DNA from: an uncultured Acidobacteriota bacterium
GTDB taxonomy: Bacteria > Acidobacteriota > Terriglobia > Terriglobales > Acidobacteriaceae
Length of the DNA: 7,365 bases
Direction of reading: 5' to 3'
NCBI GenBank assembly: GCA_903832475.1
Contig: CAILBQ010000353.1
Coordinates: 1 to 7,365 of the forward strand
Both the position numbers and the translations under genes were made by a program. The notes beneath the pieces were generated by a model. The model saw only the letters and a program-made list of their open reading frames with translations. It did not search any database and was not told the DNA's origin. Below, piece by piece: positions 6,500 to 7,365 of this stretch. Numbering within the stretch: the first letter of the stretch is position 1; each line of letters starts with the position of its first letter.

Positions 6500-6956
6500 C
6501 TCCTAAGCAAGGCTCCGCGATTCATTCGCAGTCGAAGTTCCTGAAAAGTCGCTTTATCGGCAATTGGACCCTGGCTACGATACCGCCGTCCTTATTTCTT
6601 TGGATTCCGAGAGGATGACCGGCAACCCGGCAGTTACTGACTGAGCAACATGCTTACAATTCCCGTATCACGATGCAGCGAACGTATACGCCTGCAAACG
6701 TTAGATCGCTGCTTAGCCACCTTGCAATATGTGACTCGGTCGGGTGACAGCATAAGAGTACGCCGGGCGGCACGATCGACGATGGCCGGCAAAATCAGCT
6801 TCTTCTTACTGTGAAAGCCCCTCGTGCCGCCACGGGCCGCGCCCACTTAGGCCAGATTTCCTGGTAACTCGTCTTTCGCCCCATCCCTAAACCCTGCTAT
6901 CCTGACCAGCGCGATCAATCAATCGTAGAAAAGCGATTTACGAGAGGCGGCCGATC
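6500..6956. other. Gene-free stretch upstream of xylB
   Basis: No supported gene is seen in about 450 bp. A 70-codon minus-strand frame (6846-6634) and a 54-codon plus-strand frame from 6650 have no recognisable family and no good ribosome binding site. One perfect 10-bp inverted repeat is present: GGCGGCACGA (6766-6775) and TCGTGCCGCC (6822-6831), 46 nt apart. The last 60 bases serve as the xylB leader. Confidence 0.45.
6898..6947 (+). promoter_or_regulatory. Possible xylB promoter -10 and its ribosome binding site
   Basis: TGCTATCCT (6895-6903) resembles an extended -10 element (TGnTATnnT). The matching -35 region near 6875-6880 is poor, so the promoter call is weak. GAGAGG at 6942-6947, 9 nt before the ATG at 6957, is a good Shine-Dalgarno and fixes the xylB start. 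Confidence 0.4.
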
Positions 6957-7365
6957 ATGTGGTTCTTGGGAATGGACGTAGGAACAAGCGGCACCCGCGC
7001 GGTGCTGGTCGATGAACAGGGCCAGATCGTCAGCTCCGCCTCCGAAGAACACGCCCCCTTTCGCACCCCCCATCCCGGCTGGGCTGAACAGGACCCCGAA
7101 GACTGGTGGCGTGCCGCCCTGATCGCCATTCGCGCCGCCATCGCCGCGGCTCCCCAGCCCGCGCAACCCATCACCGGCGTCGGCCTCACCGGCCAGATGC
7201 ACGGAGCCGTACTCCTCAATGCACAAGGCGAAGTCCTGCGCCCCTCGCTCATCTGGTGCGACACCCGCACCCAGCCCGAATGCGACTGGCTCACCGAAAC
7301 CATCGGCTACGACCGCCTCATCGAGCTCACCTGCAACCCCGCCCTGCCCAACTTCACCCTCACCA
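6957..7365 (+). CDS. xylB: Xylulokinase (FGGY family), N-terminal part, cut by window end
   Basis: Encodes ATP-dependent phosphorylation of D-xylulose to D-xylulose 5-phosphate, the entry of xylose into the pentose phosphate pathway, in the cytoplasm. The 136 codons visible cover the start of FGGY domain I. They include the phosphate-binding loop MDVGTSGTRAVLVD (6-19, with D7, G9 and T10), the GWAEQDPEDWW block (41-51), the substrate-binding GQMHGAV (79-85, M81-H82), the WCDTRT strand (100-105) and LTCNPALPNFTLT (124-136). The M-H-G and W-C-D-x-R-T patterns favour xylulokinase over glycerol kinase or other FGGY sugar kinases. The full enzyme is usually about 490-500 aa; the catalytic Asp and C-terminal ATPase domain lie beyond the window. 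The frame is open at 7365 with no defect. Xylose isomerase is not in the window. Confidence 0.93.
   Translation, partial: MWFLGMDVGTSGTRAVLVDEQGQIVSSASEEHAPFRTPHPGWAEQDPEDWWRAALIAIRAAIAAAPQPAQPITGVGLTGQMHGAVLLNAQGEVLRPSLIWCDTRTQPECDWLTETIGYDRLIELTCNPALPNFTLT

Noticed and set aside
6915..7303. Minus-strand frames opposite xylB
   Set aside because: They are shadows of the clear FGGY kinase sequence on the plus strand.
1..7365. CRISPR array, tRNA, rRNA or transposase
   Set aside because: No regularly spaced repeat series, no tRNA- or rRNA-like sequence, and no transposase motif was seen on either strand.

Overview
The window reads like a piece of a high-GC soil bacterial chromosome, most plausibly Acidobacteriota (Terriglobia/Acidobacteriaceae type). 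This rests on strongly C-ending codons in the large genes, a secreted PA14-containing GH3 glycosidase, a stand-alone CheX-like protein, a Ptb-type phosphotransacylase, and an intergenic repeat of a style I associate with such genomes. The placement is an inference from composition and gene style; no rRNA or marker gene is present.

Layout: (i) 82-570 (-) encodes a CheX-like chemotaxis phosphatase-family protein. Divergent from it, (ii) 793-3366 (+) encodes a complete exported GH3 beta-glycosidase with a PA14 domain and a C-terminal Fn3-like domain. (iii) A Fic-domain protein (3394-4443, -) converges on it. The two share a perfect 12-bp hairpin whose loop contains the fic stop codon. (iv) Just upstream of fic, on the same strand, a Ptb/Pta-family phosphate acyltransferase lies at 4503-5486 (-). 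The short gap between them holds an AT-rich pair of tandem 20-bp repeats, probably an operator or promoter for fic. (v) 5487-6956 is a looser stretch: the acyltransferase leader with a hairpin next to its ribosome binding site, a 245-bp dispersed-repeat/MITE-like element (5785-6029), a small four-helix membrane protein (6077-6499), and about 450 bp with no supported gene. (vi) 6957 to the window end is the N-terminal third or so of a xylulokinase (xylB), cut by the window edge.

How the genes may work together: GH3 enzymes release glucose or xylose from plant oligosaccharides, xylulokinase phosphorylates D-xylulose, and a phosphotransacylase interconverts acyl-phosphate and acyl-CoA. A pentose/plant-polysaccharide theme is therefore possible, but the genes lie on different strands with non-coding DNA between them, so this is loose neighbourhood evidence only. 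The most interesting local structures are the fic control region with its phased repeats, the shared fic/GH3 hairpin, and the intergenic repeat element. I see no clear sign of a wholly new multi-gene system.
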